Positions 62,523-64,000 of a stretch of 64,000 nucleotides of DNA are shown in pieces; the stretch's first letter is position 1; each line of letters opens with the position of its first letter. This DNA is from Solibacillus isronensis (GTDB lineage: Bacteria; Bacillota; Bacilli; Bacillales_A; Planococcaceae). The notes below the pieces were generated by a model. It saw only the letters and a program-made list of their open reading frames with translations, was not told the DNA's origin and searched no databases. The position numbers and the translations under genes are program-made. Location: assembly GCF_900168685.1 (NCBI RefSeq), contig NZ_FVZN01000014.1, forward strand, positions 620,001-684,000, given 5' to 3'.

Positions 62523-63350
62523 ATGAATAGTTTACGAGTGTTCAGATCTTCAGAGTTTGGTCAGTTAGAAGTAATGGTGATTGATGGAAAAGAATACTTT
62601 CCTGCAACAGATGTGGCAAAAATGCTCTCCTATAGTAATCCTCATCAGGCCATCATCAAAAACTGCCGGTACCTAACAAAAAGAGAGGTACCTCATCCAC
62701 AGAGTGAAGGGAAAACAATCGAAAAGAATTTTATTCCTGAAGGTGATGTTTACCGTTTAATCATCGGGGCTGCATCCCAAGGGAAAAATAAAGAAGTAAA
62801 GAAAAAAGCGGAGCAATTCGAACATTGGATTTTCGATGAAGTGCTACCGGATATCAGAAAACATGGGTTGTATGCTTCAGAGTCACTTCTGAATGACATT
62901 CTTAAAAATCCTGAATTGGGGATTAAGCTCTTTACTGAGTATAAAGAGGCAAAAGAAAAAGCAAAAATACTTGAACTGGAAAATGCCCAAAACAAACAGA
63001 TTATCGGAGAGCTGAAACCGAAAGCTTCCTATTATGATTTGGTTCTTCAAAATAAATCTGTTGTACCGATTAGCCTTATTGCGAAGGATTACGGATTATC
63101 CGCAAGAAAACTGAACGCCACCCTACATGAGCTAGGTGTGCAATACAAAAACAAAATGGGAAAAACGTGGCTTCTCTATCAAAAATATGCGGAAATGGGC
63201 TATACCCAATCAAAAACCCATGCCATTGATGCAGATAGAAGTGTGATGCATACGTATTGGACGCAAAAGGGTCGATTATTTCTTTACGAGCTACTTAAGA
63301 GAGAAAAAGGATTAGTACCGTTGATTGAGCGCTCTACTAAATCGGCATAG
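62523..63350 (+). CDS. Phage antirepressor (BRO-N plus KilAC domains)
   Basis: A 275-residue protein: N-terminal BRO-N DNA-binding domain (VFRSSEFGQLEVMVIDGKEYFPATDVAKMLSYSNPHQAI, about 5-45, running to ~115), a short coiled coil (~140-180), and a C-terminal KilAC domain (SVVPISLIAKDYGLSARKLNATLHELGVQYKNKMGKTWLLYQKYA). Such proteins counter the repressor or regulate early phage genes. ATG 62523 chosen because AGGAGGAAAAT lies upstream. Confidence 0.9.
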   Translation: MNSLRVFRSSEFGQLEVMVIDGKEYFPATDVAKMLSYSNPHQAIIKNCRYLTKREVPHPQSEGKTIEKNFIPEGDVYRLIIGAASQGKNKEVKKKAEQFEHWIFDEVLPDIRKHGLYASESLLNDILKNPELGIKLFTEYKEAKEKAKILELENAQNKQIIGELKPKASYYDLVLQNKSVVPISLIAKDYGLSARKLNATLHELGVQYKNKMGKTWLLYQKYAEMGYTQSKTHAIDADRSVMHTYWTQKGRLFLYELLKREKGLVPLIERSTKSA

Positions 63351-63366
63351 TTGGGAAGTGTCTAAC

Positions 63367-63546
63367 ATGGCCAATATAGACACAGTGGAATTCATAGTGA
63401 AATTAAGGCAGTTCAAAAGTGTAATACCGAAACAGGTAATGAAAACATTGAAAGGTCAGGCTCTTTCCGGTGATTTGGAAGGAGCCAAAAAAGGCCTAGG
63501 TACTGTGTTACGTAGGAGGGCTGGTAGATGTGAAAGAGTTCAGTGA
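63367..63546 (+). CDS. Small phage protein of unknown function
   Basis: A 59-residue protein (MANIDTVEFIVKLRQFKSVIPKQVMKTLKGQALSGDLEGAKKGLGTVLRRRAGRC). Similar short proteins occur before VirE-type genes in this kind of phage replication operon. There is no strong ribosome site, only GGGAAG about 11 bases upstream. Its end overlaps the next gene by 17 bases. No function is known to me. Confidence 0.65.
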   Translation: MANIDTVEFIVKLRQFKSVIPKQVMKTLKGQALSGDLEGAKKGLGTVLRRRAGRCERVQ

Positions 63547-64000
63547 AAGAAGGAACAATAGTTTAAGACATGATGCAAATCTTACGATTGCAACCGGAAG
63601 AAATAGAAAAGAACTGAACTGGAAAAATCGTGAAATGCTCTGGTCTGAGGTTGTTCAGAAGCTAAGTAGCACGATTCGAACCCACGAAACGTATGAGGAA
63701 TATAAAAAGCTTTCCAAAACAAAACAAGATGAGATTAAAGATGTTGGTGGATTTGTCGGTGGCACCTTAAAAGGTGGACGAAGAAAACAGGACAGTGTGG
63801 TTTGGCGGCAGATTGTTTCCCTCGATGCTGACTTCGTGAAAGGGGACTTATGGGCATCTGTTGAGACCATGTTTGGTTACGGATGCGCCATGTACTCTAC
63901 TCATAAACACCATCTGAAGAATCCAAGGTTAAGGCTGGTCATTCCTTTATCAAGGCCGGTTACCGCCGATGAATATGTACCAATAGCAAGAAGGATTGCA
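63530..64000 (+). CDS. Phage VirE-type primase/helicase protein, N-terminal part (cut by window end)
   Basis: 157 codons of an open frame that runs off the window without a stop. GTG 63530 has AGGAGGG nine bases upstream. The visible part (LSSTIRTHETYEEYKKLSKTKQDEIKDVGGFVGGTLKGGRRKQDSVVWRQIVSLDADF ... HKHHLKNPRLRLVIPLSRPVTADEYV) matches the N-terminal primase-like region of phage virulence-associated E proteins, with the LDAD metal-binding motif and RLRLVIPLSR strand. The C-terminal helicase domain would lie outside the window. Confidence 0.82.
   Translation, partial: MKEFSERRNNSLRHDANLTIATGRNRKELNWKNREMLWSEVVQKLSSTIRTHETYEEYKKLSKTKQDEIKDVGGFVGGTLKGGRRKQDSVVWRQIVSLDADFVKGDLWASVETMFGYGCAMYSTHKHHLKNPRLRLVIPLSRPVTADEYVPIARRIA

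Overview
The window is one continuous piece of a low-GC, endospore-forming Firmicutes chromosome. The core gene order (spoVF-asd-dapA-rnjB-spoIIIE-ymfC ... ymfF-ymfH-ymfI-ymfJ-ymfK-rodZ-pgsA-cinA-recA-rny) is the Bacillales order. The dipicolinate synthase genes mean a spore former. The SLH-type surface protein, the AT-rich spacers and the absence of dapG, tepA and pbpX from their Bacillus subtilis positions fit the Planococcaceae/Caryophanaceae (a Solibacillus- or Lysinibacillus-like organism). The genus is an inference.

Layout: (1) 65-2494, minus strand: a GntR(YtrA)-type regulator with an ABC ATPase and two permeases. (2) 2756-6434: spore and lysine-pathway genes ymxH, spoVFA, spoVFB, asd, dapA. 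(3) 6762-11970: RNase J2, SpoIIIE, GntR regulator YmfC. (4) 12032-16957: a BMP-type nucleoside ABC importer (lipoprotein, double ATPase, two permeases). (5) 18180-29726: the ymf peptidase genes, rodZ, pgsA, cinA, recA (with a LexA box) and RNase Y. (6) 30182-32866: an SLH surface protein and a membrane-anchored protein of unknown function. (7) 33043-57212: a large exopolysaccharide locus. It has a Wzz/BY-kinase/PHP-phosphatase control module, a 4,6-dehydratase, GalU, a lone prepilin-like gene, a 1.1 kb repeat-filled gap, and then about 15 synthesis and export genes. These predict UDP-diNAc-bacillosamine-like priming (EpsC/N/L/M-like), UDP-L-FucNAc (CapE/F/G), UDP-GlcA and its epimer, pyruvylation, and Wzx/Wzy export. 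(8) 57427-64000: the left end of a prophage, with repressor, Cro-like protein, operators, a replication module (DUF2800, DUF2815, family A DNA polymerase), a KilAC antirepressor and the start of a VirE-type primase/helicase gene cut by the window edge.

The most unusual signal is in the spacers. Four separate gaps between co-directional genes (6498-6610, 17040-17650, 21846-22030, 27526-27842) each begin just after the upstream gene's terminator. Each carries an array of a short conserved word repeated with an almost exact 21-nt period, separated by variable sequence. The word differs at each locus (GAGGATTA, AAGTAGAA, TGRCGAWTAA, WTATTAGAA), but the 21-nt step, two helical turns, is shared. 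The second array also has a ~124-nt higher-order repeat. I know of no named element with these properties. A different family, ~120-nt units that can fold into long hairpins, fills the gap before the main EPS genes, and a GC-richer multi-hairpin element lies at about 17762-17975.
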